DNA of 47,964 bases. Source: JACCZR01 sp035296565. Its GTDB lineage: Bacteria; Actinomycetota; Thermoleophilia; Solirubrobacterales; Thermoleophilaceae. The DNA lies in contig DATHAQ010000056.1 in the NCBI GenBank assembly GCA_035296565.1, forward strand, positions 1-47,964. The letters run 5' to 3'. The translations under genes were made by a program, and so were the position numbers. Position 1 is the stretch's first letter. Each line of letters begins with the position of its first letter. Under the pieces are notes generated by a model, which did no database searches, was not told where the DNA came from, and worked only from the letters and a program-made list of their open reading frames with translations. This document shows positions 25,029 to 32,781 of this stretch, in pieces.

Positions 25029-25379
25029 ATGGCCACCGCTGAGGACGTTCGCGAGCTGGCGCTGCGCCTGCCCGAGACGACGGAGAAGCCCTCCTACGGG
25101 ACGCCGGGCTTCCGGGTCAAGGACCGTCTCTTCGCCCGCCTGCGCAAGGACCCGGACGCGCTGGTCATCTGGTCCGAGGAGAAGGAGCCGCTGATCGCCG
25201 CCGAGCCGGCCAAGTTCTTCGCCACGCCCCACTACGACGGCTACCCGATGGTGCTGGTGCGCATCGAGGCGGTGGACCGCGCGGAGCTTGGCGAGCTGCT
25301 GACCGACTCCTGGCGGCTGCGTGGGCCGAAGCGCCTCGTCGCCGACTTCGAGTCGGGGGGCGGTACGGTGCCCTCCTGA
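25029..25379 (+). CDS. MmcQ/YjbR-family protein
   Basis: 116 residues of the YjbR/MmcQ double-wing fold: ALRLPETTEKPSYGTPGFRV, then KDRLFARLRKDP, LIAAEPAKFFATPHYDGYPMVLVRI and a C-terminal DSWRLRGPKRL. The family is thought to bind DNA but its role is unclear. ATG at 25029, just after the tandem repeat; GATACT ends six bases before the ATG, consistent with leaderless transcription. Its stop overlaps the next gene's ATG (TGATG), starting a chain of five overlapping genes that runs to 30276. Confidence 0.88.
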   Translation: MATAEDVRELALRLPETTEKPSYGTPGFRVKDRLFARLRKDPDALVIWSEEKEPLIAAEPAKFFATPHYDGYPMVLVRIEAVDRAELGELLTDSWRLRGPKRLVADFESGGGTVPS

Positions 25380-26608
25380 TGGCCGAGCGCGAGTTCGACG
25401 TGGTGGTCTTCGGGGCCACCAGCGTGACCGGCCGCCGTGTGTGCGCCTACCTGGGTGAGCGCGGCGCGAACTGGGCCGGCGCGGCCCGGGACGCCGGCAA
25501 GGCGCAGAGGGTTCTGGACGAGTGTGGTGTGACCGCCCCGGAGACCATCGTGGCCGACGTCGGCGACGAGGCGTCGCTGACGGCGATGGCCTCGCGCGCG
25601 CGAGTTGTGCTCAACCTGGTGGGCCCGTACACCCAGCACGGGCGCCCGGTCATCGCCGCCTGCGTCGCCGGCGGCGCCGACTACGTGGACCTCACCGGCG
25701 AGATCCCCTTCGTGCGCCGCGTGATCGACGAGTTCGACCCCGCCGCGGCGCAGGCCGGCGTCAAGGTCGTGCAGGTCAGCGGCTTCGAGGCGCTGCCGGC
25801 CGACCTCGGGGTGCAGCTGGCCGCCGAGGCGGCCCACGAGCGTCACGGCGAGCCGCTCGAGGAGGCGTCGCTCGAGCTCGAGATCAACGGCGTGCCCTGG
25901 CCGCCGCGTCCGTCGGACGTGCTGTCGGGCGGGACGATGCAGAGCATGGCCGCCATCGCCGCGGGCGACGACCGCTACGACTTCAAGGACCCGGGCCTCC
26001 TGCTCACCGACCCCCAGGTCGCCGACGAGGTGCGCAGCAAGAGCCCGATCTCGGTCGTTCCGCGCAGCGGGACCACCGGCGCACCGCTGGCGCCCATGCA
26101 GCCCGCGGCGTACATCAACCCGGCGGTCATCCATCGCTCCACCGCGCTGCGGGGCGATCCGCCCCTTCGTTACCGGGAGGGCGTGCGCATCCCGGGGCCT
26201 GCGCCGCTGGCGTGGGCGGGCGCCGGGGCGGTGTCGGGCACACAGATGGCGATCGCCGGCGTGGCCTCGGTCCCCGCCGGCCTGCGCAAGCGCCTGTCCG
26301 ACGGCATGTCGTCGGTCTTCCCGTCGTCGGGGTTCGGCCCGGACGGCGACCGCCTCGAGGGCTGGGACTGGAGCATGACCGTGACCGGCCGCACGAAGGC
26401 GGGACGCGAGACCGTTGTGGAGATCGACGGCGCGGGCCACCCGGGCTATCTGGCGACCGCGAGGATGCTCGGGGAGGCGGGCCTGCTCTTGGCCGAGCAC
26501 GGCGCTACGCCGGACCGCACGGGCTCCCTCACGCCTGCGGCGGCGCTCGGGACCCGGCGCGTCGAGCGTTTCCAGAACGCTCGCCTGGGCTTCACGGTCC
26601 TGCCCTGA
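25379..26608 (+). CDS. Saccharopine dehydrogenase-like NAD(P)-binding oxidoreductase
   Basis: 409 residues. The Rossmann N-terminus FDVVVFGATSVTGRRV and the following NLVGPYTQHGRPVIAAC plus GADYVDLTGE are the Sacchrp_dh_NADP signatures shared with mycobacterial trans-acting enoyl reductases of lipid synthesis. It probably reduces a lipid or polyketide intermediate with NADPH; true lysine metabolism is unlikely. ATG overlaps the upstream stop by one base and the stop overlaps the next ATG (both TGATG). Relation to the downstream oxidase genes is unclear. Confidence 0.87.
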   Translation: MAEREFDVVVFGATSVTGRRVCAYLGERGANWAGAARDAGKAQRVLDECGVTAPETIVADVGDEASLTAMASRARVVLNLVGPYTQHGRPVIAACVAGGADYVDLTGEIPFVRRVIDEFDPAAAQAGVKVVQVSGFEALPADLGVQLAAEAAHERHGEPLEEASLELEINGVPWPPRPSDVLSGGTMQSMAAIAAGDDRYDFKDPGLLLTDPQVADEVRSKSPISVVPRSGTTGAPLAPMQPAAYINPAVIHRSTALRGDPPLRYREGVRIPGPAPLAWAGAGAVSGTQMAIAGVASVPAGLRKRLSDGMSSVFPSSGFGPDGDRLEGWDWSMTVTGRTKAGRETVVEIDGAGHPGYLATARMLGEAGLLLAEHGATPDRTGSLTPAAALGTRRVERFQNARLGFTVLP

Positions 26609-27705
26609 TGGCCACGGCGGAGCGGGTCCTGTCCCTCCGCGACCTGGGCCGGGCAACGCTCGCCCGCCAGCTGCTGCTGGAGCGTCAGGAGCTGGCGGTC
26701 GACGAGGCGGTCGGCCGGCTGGCCGGCCTGCAGGCCCAGGAGCCTGGGCCGCCGTACCTGGGCCTGTGGTCGCGGCTCGAGGCGTTCGGGGCGCCGGAGC
26801 TGGCGGAGGCCATCGAGGAGCGGCGTGTGGTCCGCGCGGCGCTCATGCGCGGCACGTTGCACCTCATGCCCGCCGCCGACTTCGCGGGCCTGCGGTCCGC
26901 CATCGCTCCCGCGGTGGGAGCGGGCATGCTGCGCGTCCTTGGCAAGCGCGCCGAGGGCATCGACGTCGAGCAGCTGGTCGCCGAGGGACGGTCTCTGTTC
27001 GAGGAGTCGGACGTGCTGAGCGCCAAGGCGATGCGCGACTCGCTGGCCGAACGCCACCCCGAGGCCGACGTGCGCGCCCTGGCCGCGGTGGTCCGCACGC
27101 AGCTGCCGCTGGTGCGGGTGCCCGACGGCGGGCGCTGGGGCTTCACCCCCAAGGCGCCGTTCACCGACGCGGAGCGCTGGCTGGGCAATCCGTTGCGCGA
27201 GAGTCCCGACCGCAAGGAGCTCGTGCGCCGCTACCTGGCCGCCTTCGGACCGGCAACCGCCCGCGACGCCGAGGCCTGGAGCGGCGTGCCCCAACTGGGC
27301 GAGGTCTTCGATTCTCTCCGCCACGAGCTGGAGGAGCTGCACGACGAGCACCGCCGCGAGCTGTTCGACATCCCCGGCGCGCCCCGTCCGTCCGGGGACG
27401 CCGAGGCTCCCGTCCGTCTCCTGCCCGAGTTCGACAACCTGCTGCTGGCCCACGCCGACCGCAGCCGGGTGATCGCCGACCGCCACCGGGAGAACCTGAC
27501 CACCAAGAACCTGCGGGTGCGCGCGACGGTGCTGGTGGACGGGACCGTGGCCGGCTTCTGGCGCACGGAGGGCAAGGCGACGCTGGTGGTCGAGCCGCTA
27601 CGCAAGCTCAGCGCGGCCCAGCGCAGGGCCGTCGAAGCGGAGGCCGCCGAGCTCCTCGCCTTTGTCGAGCCCAACGCCAAGAGCCGGAAGGTGCGGTTCG
27701 AGTGA
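26608..27705 (+). CDS. Winged-helix (HTH_42/AlkZ-like) DNA-binding protein
   Basis: 365 residues. The pattern GRLAGLQAQEPGPPYLGLWSR, then ALMRGTLHLMPAADF and later RLLPEFDNLLLAHADRSR and TTKNLRV matches the winged-helix superfamily that includes the DNA glycosylases AlkZ and YcaQ. Known members excise bulky or cross-linked alkylated bases using a Gln-rich motif; LQAQEP could be the equivalent. Whether this branch has glycosylase activity is not known. It sits directly before the cytochrome bd genes; its TGA overlaps the cydA GTG. Confidence 0.83.
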   Translation: MATAERVLSLRDLGRATLARQLLLERQELAVDEAVGRLAGLQAQEPGPPYLGLWSRLEAFGAPELAEAIEERRVVRAALMRGTLHLMPAADFAGLRSAIAPAVGAGMLRVLGKRAEGIDVEQLVAEGRSLFEESDVLSAKAMRDSLAERHPEADVRALAAVVRTQLPLVRVPDGGRWGFTPKAPFTDAERWLGNPLRESPDRKELVRRYLAAFGPATARDAEAWSGVPQLGEVFDSLRHELEELHDEHRRELFDIPGAPRPSGDAEAPVRLLPEFDNLLLAHADRSRVIADRHRENLTTKNLRVRATVLVDGTVAGFWRTEGKATLVVEPLRKLSAAQRRAVEAEAAELLAFVEPNAKSRKVRFE

Positions 27706-29063
27706 TCGACCTGGGGCTGCTGGCCCAGGTCGCGCCGCCGAGCGGCGGGCTCGGCGATCCCGGTCCCCAACCGGACCTGCTCGACGCGCGGCAGATGCAG
27801 GCGATGTCGTTCATGTTCCACATCCCGCTCGTCTGCTTCGGGATCTCGTTCCCGGCGATGGTGCTCTTCCTCGAGGGTCTGTGGCTGCGGACGGGCGATC
27901 CCGTCTACAAGCGGCTGGCCAAGCGCTGGTCAAAGGTCATGCTGATCATGTTCGCCGTCGGCGTCGTGACCGGGACGGTCCTGTCGTTCGAGTTCGGCCT
28001 GCTGTGGCCGAACTTCACGGCCACCTTCGGCGAGGTCTTCGGCCTCGGCTTCGCGCTCGAGGGCTTCTCGTTCTTCATCGAGGCGATCTTCATCGCCATC
28101 TACGTCTACGGCTGGGATCGCATCAGGCCCCGGCTGCACTTTCTCTGCGGCATCCCCGTGGTGATCACCGGAATCACCGGCTCACTGATGGTGATCGGAG
28201 TCAACGGCTGGATGAACAACCCCACCGGCTTCGACGTCCACGGCGGCAAGGTCACGAACGTTCGCCCGTGGGAGGCGCTGTTCAACGACTACCTCGCCCA
28301 CGAGCTCGTCCACATGTACGTCGCCGGGTATCTCGTCGCCGGCTTCATAGTGGCCGGGGTCTACGCGCGGGCGTGGCTGAAGGGCCGCCGGGATCGCTAC
28401 CACCGCGTGGGGCTGGTGGTGTCGCTGACCATCGCCTGCCTGGCCGCGCCGGTGCAGCTGGTCGTCGGCGACTGGGCGGCGCGGACGGTGGCCGACCGCC
28501 AGCCGGTCAAGCTCGCTGCCTTCGAGGGTCTGGCGAACACCGAAAAGGGCGCCGAGTTCACCATCGGCGGCATCTACGAGGACGGCGCGCTGGAGTACGG
28601 CATCTCCATACCCAAGCTGCTGTCGGTCCTGGCCGACCACGACCCGAACGGCGTCGTGAAGGGGCTGAACACCGTGCCCAAGGAAGACCAGCCGCCGGTC
28701 AACCCCGTGCATCTGTCCTTCCAGGTCATGGTGTTCATCGGCACCGGCCTGGCCGCCCTCGCCGCGCTGTACCTGCTCACGTGGTGGCGCAAGCGGCGGC
28801 TGCCGCAGTCGAAGTGGTTCTACCGGGGGGTGGTGGCCGCCGGGCCCCTGGCGTTGGTGGCCCTCATAGCGGGTTGGGTGACGACCGAGGTGGGCCGCCA
28901 GCCCTGGGTGGTCTACGACGTGATGCGCACCTCCCAGGCAGTCACCGCGGCGGACGGCCTGGAGATCGGCTACGTGTTCCTGGCGGTGCTCTACGCCTCG
29001 CTCGCCGTGGCCGTGTTCTGGCTGTTGCGCCGGCTCTCGCGCCAGCCGGCGGAGGCGGACTGA
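27702..29063 (+). CDS. cydA: Cytochrome bd quinol oxidase subunit I
   Basis: 453 residues, short Q-loop type. Heme ligands by alignment to the family: His40 (MSFMFHIPL) for b595, His204 (HELVHMYVAGY) and Met343 (LSFQVMVFIG) for b558. The proton-path glutamates correspond to Glu97 (SFEFGLLW) and Glu120 (FALEGFSF). The segment QLVVGDWAARTVADRQPVKLAA is the quinol-side signature. It reduces oxygen to water at low oxygen with quinol as donor, generating a proton gradient in the plasma membrane. GTG at 27702 overlaps the previous stop. No cydDC assembly genes are in the window. Confidence 0.95.
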   Translation: MIDLGLLAQVAPPSGGLGDPGPQPDLLDARQMQAMSFMFHIPLVCFGISFPAMVLFLEGLWLRTGDPVYKRLAKRWSKVMLIMFAVGVVTGTVLSFEFGLLWPNFTATFGEVFGLGFALEGFSFFIEAIFIAIYVYGWDRIRPRLHFLCGIPVVITGITGSLMVIGVNGWMNNPTGFDVHGGKVTNVRPWEALFNDYLAHELVHMYVAGYLVAGFIVAGVYARAWLKGRRDRYHRVGLVVSLTIACLAAPVQLVVGDWAARTVADRQPVKLAAFEGLANTEKGAEFTIGGIYEDGALEYGISIPKLLSVLADHDPNGVVKGLNTVPKEDQPPVNPVHLSFQVMVFIGTGLAALAALYLLTWWRKRRLPQSKWFYRGVVAAGPLALVALIAGWVTTEVGRQPWVVYDVMRTSQAVTAADGLEIGYVFLAVLYASLAVAVFWLLRRLSRQPAEAD

Positions 29064-30094
29064 TGGCGGAGGTCTGCCTCGGGCTGATGATCGCCGGCCT
29101 GACCGCCTACGGCCTGCTCGCGGGGGCCGACTTCGGCGCCGGGTTCTGGGACCTGACCGCCGGCGGCGCCCGCCGCGGCGGTCGGGTGCGCGGGATGGTC
29201 AAGCGCTCGATGGGTCCCGTGTGGGAGGCCAACCACGTCTGGCTGATCTTCGTGCTGGTGATCTTCTGGACGGCGTTCCCGGTGGCCTTCGGCTCGGCCA
29301 TGTCGACGCTGTACGTACCCCTGTTCGGCGCGATGGTGGGGATCGTCCTGCGCGGCGCGGCGTTCGCCCTACGCGGGCAGGCGGCCACAATGGGGGAGGC
29401 CCGGGGACTCGGCGCCGTGTTCGCCCTGTCGTCGGTGCTCACGCCGTTCTTCATGGGGGCGGCGCTGGGCGGGGTCGCCGCGGGCGAGGTGCCGGTCGGC
29501 AACGCACAGGGCGACCCCTGGTCGAGCTGGACGAGCCCGATCTCGTTGCTGGTGGGCGTGCTCGCGGTCGCCACGGGCGCCTACCTGAGCGCGGTGTTCC
29601 TCGCCGGCGACTCCGAGCGGGCCGGCCTGCCAGACCTCGTTGCCGCCTTCCGGGCCCGGGCGCTCGGCGCGGCTGTGGTGACCGGGCTGCTGGCCGCCGC
29701 CGGGCTGGCGGTGGTGAGCTCCGACGCGCCGGACCTCTTCGACGGGCTCACCTCCGGTGGGGGCCTCGTGTGCGTGATCGTCTCCGGCGTTGCCGGCGCG
29801 GCCACCCTTGCCCTTCTGTGGACGGGTCGCTTCTTCCTGGCGCGGTTCGGCGGGGCGCTGGCGGTGGCCGGCGTGACCGTGGGCTGGGTCTTCGCACAGA
29901 GTCCGTACCTGCTGCCCGGCGAGCTGACGCTCGACCAGGCTGCGGCCGGCGACGCCACTCTCACCGCGACGCTCGTCTCGGTGGCGCTGGGCCTCGTCGT
30001 CCTGCTGCCGTCGCTGTGGCTCCTGTACTCGCTCGTCCTCCGCGGCCGCCTCGACCAGGCCTACGAGCCCCTCGACCAGAGGTTTCGGCCGTGA
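29063..30094 (+). CDS. cydB: Cytochrome bd quinol oxidase subunit II
   Basis: 343 residues, about eight to nine TM helices. The N-terminus YGLLAGADFGAGFWDL and the following MGPVWEANHVWLIFVLVIFWTAFP are diagnostic for CydB/AppB. It packs against CydA and holds no heme itself in most homologues. ATG overlaps the cydA stop by one base (TGATG), and the TGA overlaps the GTG of the next small gene (GTGA at 30091-30094). Together with cydA and the small gene it forms one translationally coupled module. Confidence 0.95.
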   Translation: MAEVCLGLMIAGLTAYGLLAGADFGAGFWDLTAGGARRGGRVRGMVKRSMGPVWEANHVWLIFVLVIFWTAFPVAFGSAMSTLYVPLFGAMVGIVLRGAAFALRGQAATMGEARGLGAVFALSSVLTPFFMGAALGGVAAGEVPVGNAQGDPWSSWTSPISLLVGVLAVATGAYLSAVFLAGDSERAGLPDLVAAFRARALGAAVVTGLLAAAGLAVVSSDAPDLFDGLTSGGGLVCVIVSGVAGAATLALLWTGRFFLARFGGALAVAGVTVGWVFAQSPYLLPGELTLDQAAAGDATLTATLVSVALGLVVLLPSLWLLYSLVLRGRLDQAYEPLDQRFRP

Positions 30095-30276
30095 CTATCA
30101 AGCGGCTCCTGGTCGCGACGCTCCTCACCGGCTTCCTCGGGGTGGCGCTCATGATCCCCTTCGAGGGCCCACTCACCCGCTCGCTGGGGACCACATGCCT
30201 GATCGCCTTCTGCGTGCTCGGCGCGTTCCTGATCGCCAGCCCCGGCTACCTGGCCGAGGAGGAGGACGACCCCTAG
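30091..30276 (+). CDS. Small two-helix membrane protein coupled to cydAB
   Basis: 61 residues. Two TM helices are evident: about 5-23 (RLLVATLLTGFLGVALMIP) and 35-50 (TCLIAFCVLGAFLIAS), followed by an acidic tail EEEDDP. GTG start at 30091 overlaps the cydB stop by 4 bases. Known third subunits of bd oxidases (CydX, CydS, CydH) are small single-helix proteins encoded in the same place, but this one has two helices and no similarity I can recognise. A role as accessory subunit or assembly factor is inference from position. A hairpin follows at 30284. Confidence 0.82.
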   Translation: MTIKRLLVATLLTGFLGVALMIPFEGPLTRSLGTTCLIAFCVLGAFLIASPGYLAEEEDDP

Positions 30277-30283
30277 GCGTCCC

Positions 30284-30298
30284 CCGAACCCGGTTCGG
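30284..30298. terminator. Hairpin between convergent units
   Basis: CCGAAC and GTTCGG form a perfect 6-bp stem with a 3-base loop, 8 bases after the stop of the small cyd-associated gene and 31 bases before the end of the convergent MBL gene. There is no T tract, but a bidirectional terminator is the simplest reading. Confidence 0.5.
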
Positions 30299-30328
30299 CC
30301 ATGCTGCCGGGACCACGAAAGAGCTCGG

Positions 30329-30970
30329 TCAGCGGATGTGCTCGAGGATGGCGTCGACCCGCTCCCGTGTCTCGTTGGGGCTCGTCTCCGAGTACCAGGG
30401 CCCACCACCTGTCGCCACCCACGGGACCAGCACATCGAAGGCGAGCTCGCGGATCAGCGCGAGGCTCTCGACGTAGGCGTCGCGGTCACTGGAGTCGAGC
30501 AGCCCGTCGACCCACTCGCCGTCGCGGAGGTAGATCGTGTCGCCGGTGAACAGGAAGCGTCGGCTGCCGTTGTTCCACAGGTATGCGGTCGCCCCGGGGG
30601 TATGGCCGGGAGTCGGGATCACTTCGAGGTCATCGTCGAGCAGGTGGCGCTTGGAGAAGCTTCCACGCACGTGGATGCGCTGCTCGACGTAATGCCGGTC
30701 GGCCTCGTGCACGAACACAGGCCCGCGGTACCAGTCCGAGGCGAACATGGCCTCGTGTCCATGGTTGAGGTACTGGCGGGAGATGCCGCCCAGCGCCTCG
30801 ATCGCCTCGGCGTCGGTCTCCAGGCTGCTGACGCTGTAGATCAGCACGTTGCCCTGCGGGCGCTCGAGCAGGAAGGCACGCACGTCGAGCTCCGGTGCGA
30901 ACGGCAGCGCCTCAGGGGTTGAGGCGCGCAGGCCCTCGAGCCCGGCTTCGGCCTGGATACTCGGGTTCAC
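30329..30970 (-). CDS. MBL-fold protein with altered metal motif
   Basis: 213 residues of metallo-beta-lactamase fold. TPGHTPGATAYLW and FTGDTIYLRDG are the later His and Asp motifs. The first motif, normally HxHxDH, reads NHGHEAM, so the Asp-His pair is missing and only part of the binuclear site remains; this fits a divergent branch and catalytic status is uncertain. GTG at 30970 overlaps the stop of the luciferase-fold gene (GTGA). It is the second gene of the SoxR-box-controlled minus-strand unit, so a role in handling redox-active compounds or electrophiles is likely. Confidence 0.8.
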   Translation of the reverse strand: MNPSIQAEAGLEGLRASTPEALPFAPELDVRAFLLERPQGNVLIYSVSSLETDAEAIEALGGISRQYLNHGHEAMFASDWYRGPVFVHEADRHYVEQRIHVRGSFSKRHLLDDDLEVIPTPGHTPGATAYLWNNGSRRFLFTGDTIYLRDGEWVDGLLDSSDRDAYVESLALIRELAFDVLVPWVATGGGPWYSETSPNETRERVDAILEHIR

Positions 30971-31320
30971 GATGCCACCTCGGCCTCGGGCAGGCCGTGG
31001 CGCTCGATCACCCTGTCGTAGTTCACGCGCATGAGCGCGATCACGTCGCGTACGTCGTCGTCTCCCTCGATCACCCGCGCCCCGAAGCCCGGCCGGCCGG
31101 GGAAGACGGGGTGGTAGCCGATGCGGCCGGCCTCGTGGAGCTCGTGCCAGACGGCCTTGGGAAAGCCGAAGTGGGCGGCCCGGTCGCCGTGGAGGTGACC
31201 GATCTCGCGACGGCCGACGGTGAAGGCGAACTCGCCGCGCTTGCCGGGTCCGGCCTCGACCCCGGGCCACGAGCTGACCTCGTCGGTGATCTGCTGGCTT
31301 GCTGTGGGTTCGTCGGTCAT
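30967..31320 (-). CDS. Luciferase-domain/DUF5519-type protein under SoxR control
   Basis: 117 residues. The core GEFAFTVGRREIGHLHGDRAAHF, then FPKAVWHELHEAGRIGYHPVFP and a histidine-rich pattern match the small DUF5519/luciferase-domain family, whose activity is unknown. ATG at 31320; the in-frame TTG upstream (31329) is not needed. A SoxR-type promoter ends 7 bases before the ATG: -35 TTGACT, 19-bp spacer, -10 TACGTT. There is no ribosome site, so the message is probably leaderless. It is the first gene of the unit and overlaps the MBL gene. Confidence 0.8.
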   Translation of the reverse strand: MTDEPTASQQITDEVSSWPGVEAGPGKRGEFAFTVGRREIGHLHGDRAAHFGFPKAVWHELHEAGRIGYHPVFPGRPGFGARVIEGDDDVRDVIALMRVNYDRVIERHGLPEAEVAS

Positions 31321-31327
31321 GAAGTGC

Positions 31328-31358
31328 AACGTACAAGCTCAAGTCAACTTGAAGTCAA
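31328..31358 (-). promoter_or_regulatory. SoxR-type promoter with 19-bp spacer and SoxR box
   Basis: On the minus strand -35 TTGACT (31353-31358) and -10 TACGTT (31328-31333) are separated by exactly 19 bp, the overlong spacing typical of MerR-family activated promoters. Within it, plus strand 31337-31354 reads GCTCAAGTCAACTTGAAG, 15 of 18 matches to the E. coli SoxR box CCTCAAGTTAACTTGAGG. The regulator gene (soxR) is divergent, 27 bases beyond. Confidence 0.85.
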
Positions 31359-31384
31359 GGCCGGATCTTGGTTTCCTGCCTGCG

Positions 31385-31828
31385 GTGTCCGAGCTGCTCA
31401 CCATCGGCGAGGTGTCGCGCCGCAGCGGCGTCGCCGCGTCGGCACTGCGCTTCTACGAGGAGCGGGACCTGATCAGCTCCGAGCGCGCCGGCTCGGGTCA
31501 CCGCCGCTACCCCCGGCCGGCCCTGCGCCGCATCGCGTTCATCGTGTTCGCCCAGCGCATCGGGCTCTCGCTCGAGGAGATCGGCGAGGAGCTGGCCAAG
31601 CTGCCGCCCGATCGCGCGCCGACGCGGCGCGACTGGTCGCGACTGTCCAAGGGCTGGGCGACGCGGATCGACGAGCGCATCGAGGAGCTCGAGCGGCTCA
31701 AGGCCGGGCTGACGGAGTGCATCGGCTGCGGTTGCCTCTCACTGGACCGCTGCCGCCTGGCCAACCCAGACGACCGCGCCGGGGCCCGCGGGCCGGGTCC
31801 GCGGTATTGGATCGGGGACGTGCCCTGA
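31385..31828 (+). CDS. soxR: SoxR redox-sensing MerR-family regulator
   Basis: 147 residues. The MerR wHTH is at 1-70 (TIGEVSRRSGVAASALRFYEERDLI, with wing GSGHRRYPR). The dimerisation helix follows, and then the [2Fe-2S] motif Cys112, Cys115, Cys117, Cys123 (CIGCGCLSLDRC), the exact SoxR spacing CX2CXCX5C. Oxidation of the cluster, in actinobacteria mainly by redox-active metabolites, switches the target promoter on. GTG at 31385; no evident ribosome site. Its divergent neighbour has a clear SoxR box. The following SDR gene starts about 3 bases after its stop and may be co-transcribed. Confidence 0.95.
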   Translation: MSELLTIGEVSRRSGVAASALRFYEERDLISSERAGSGHRRYPRPALRRIAFIVFAQRIGLSLEEIGEELAKLPPDRAPTRRDWSRLSKGWATRIDERIEELERLKAGLTECIGCGCLSLDRCRLANPDDRAGARGPGPRYWIGDVP

Positions 31829-31830
31829 GC

Positions 31831-32703
31831 TTGGAGGGACAGGTCGCCGTTGTCGCGGGGGCCACTCGCGGGGCGGGGCGCGGCATCGCCGCCGCGCTCG
31901 GCGAGGCCGGGGCGACGGTGGTCTGCACGGGCCGGACGAGCCGCGACAACCCGCTCCCCTCCGACTACAGCCGGCCGGAGACCATCGAGGAGACCGCCGA
32001 GCTGGTGACAGAGCTCGGCGGGACCGGGGTCCCCGTCGCGGTCGACCACCTGGACCCCGAGCAGGTGAGCACCCTGGCCGAGCGGGTACGGCGAGACCAC
32101 GGCAGCATCCAGGTGCTGGTGAACGACATCTGGGGTGCCGAGGTGCTGAAAGGGGCTCCGCCGGAGTGGAACACGCCGGTATGGGAGCACGACCTGGACA
32201 AGGGCCTGCGCATCCTGCGCCTGGGGGTGGAGACCCACCTCGTCACCTCGCACCACCTCCTGCCGCTGCTGGTCGGGGAGCCGGGCGGCCTGCTCGTGGA
32301 GGTCACCGACGGGACGACGGAGTACAACGCGTCCACCTACCGGATCTCCGTGTTCTACGACCTGGCCAAGGTCGCCGTGAACCGGCTGGCCTTCTCGCAG
32401 GGGCACGAGCTCAGGCCGCACGGAGGCACGGCTGTTGCCATCACGCCCGGCTTCCTGCGCTCGGAGATCATGCTCGAGCACTTCGGCGTGAGCGAGGAAA
32501 ACTGGCGGGACGCCCTCGAGCAGGGGGCCCCGCCTAACTTCGCCTCCTCGGAGACCCCCCGCTTCGTCGGGCGCGCTGTCGCCGCCCTGGCCGCGGACCC
32601 TCGCCGTGAGCGCTGGAACCAGCGCTCGGTCACCGCCGGCCGGCTCGCCGCCGAGTACGGCTTCACCGACGTGGACGGACGTCAGCCGGACGGCTGGGCC
32701 TAG
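31831..32703 (+). CDS. Short-chain dehydrogenase/reductase
   Basis: 290 residues. Cofactor motif VVAGATRGAGRG near residue 8, NDIWG in place of NNAG, and the YDLAK catalytic Tyr-Lys pair. The extra C-terminal part (about 220-290) is longer than classical SDRs. The start is probably TTG at 31831 (MEGQVAVV); a TTG at 31807 in the same frame is the alternative. No strong ribosome site. Position just after soxR suggests it acts on quinones or other redox-active compounds sensed by SoxR, as several SoxR-linked reductases do. Substrate unknown. Confidence 0.85.
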   Translation: MEGQVAVVAGATRGAGRGIAAALGEAGATVVCTGRTSRDNPLPSDYSRPETIEETAELVTELGGTGVPVAVDHLDPEQVSTLAERVRRDHGSIQVLVNDIWGAEVLKGAPPEWNTPVWEHDLDKGLRILRLGVETHLVTSHHLLPLLVGEPGGLLVEVTDGTTEYNASTYRISVFYDLAKVAVNRLAFSQGHELRPHGGTAVAITPGFLRSEIMLEHFGVSEENWRDALEQGAPPNFASSETPRFVGRAVAALAADPRRERWNQRSVTAGRLAAEYGFTDVDGRQPDGWA

Positions 32704-32711
32704 CGCTTGCG

Positions 32712-32738
32712 CAAGGGGGTGAAAAAGACAACCCCTTG
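32712..32738. promoter_or_regulatory. Inverted repeat before the TDO-like gene
   Basis: CAAGGGGGT and ACCCCTTG pair as an 8-bp stem with one bulged G, around an A-rich 10-base loop. A separate palindrome CTTGCGCAAG (32706-32715) overlaps the left arm. It lies 8 bases after the SDR stop and 44 before the next ATG. It could be a terminator (no T tract) or an operator. Confidence 0.4.
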
Positions 32739-32781
32739 GGGGGCTGGTTGAGCCAGGCGCGCCGGGCGACGCTGCTCGGCA

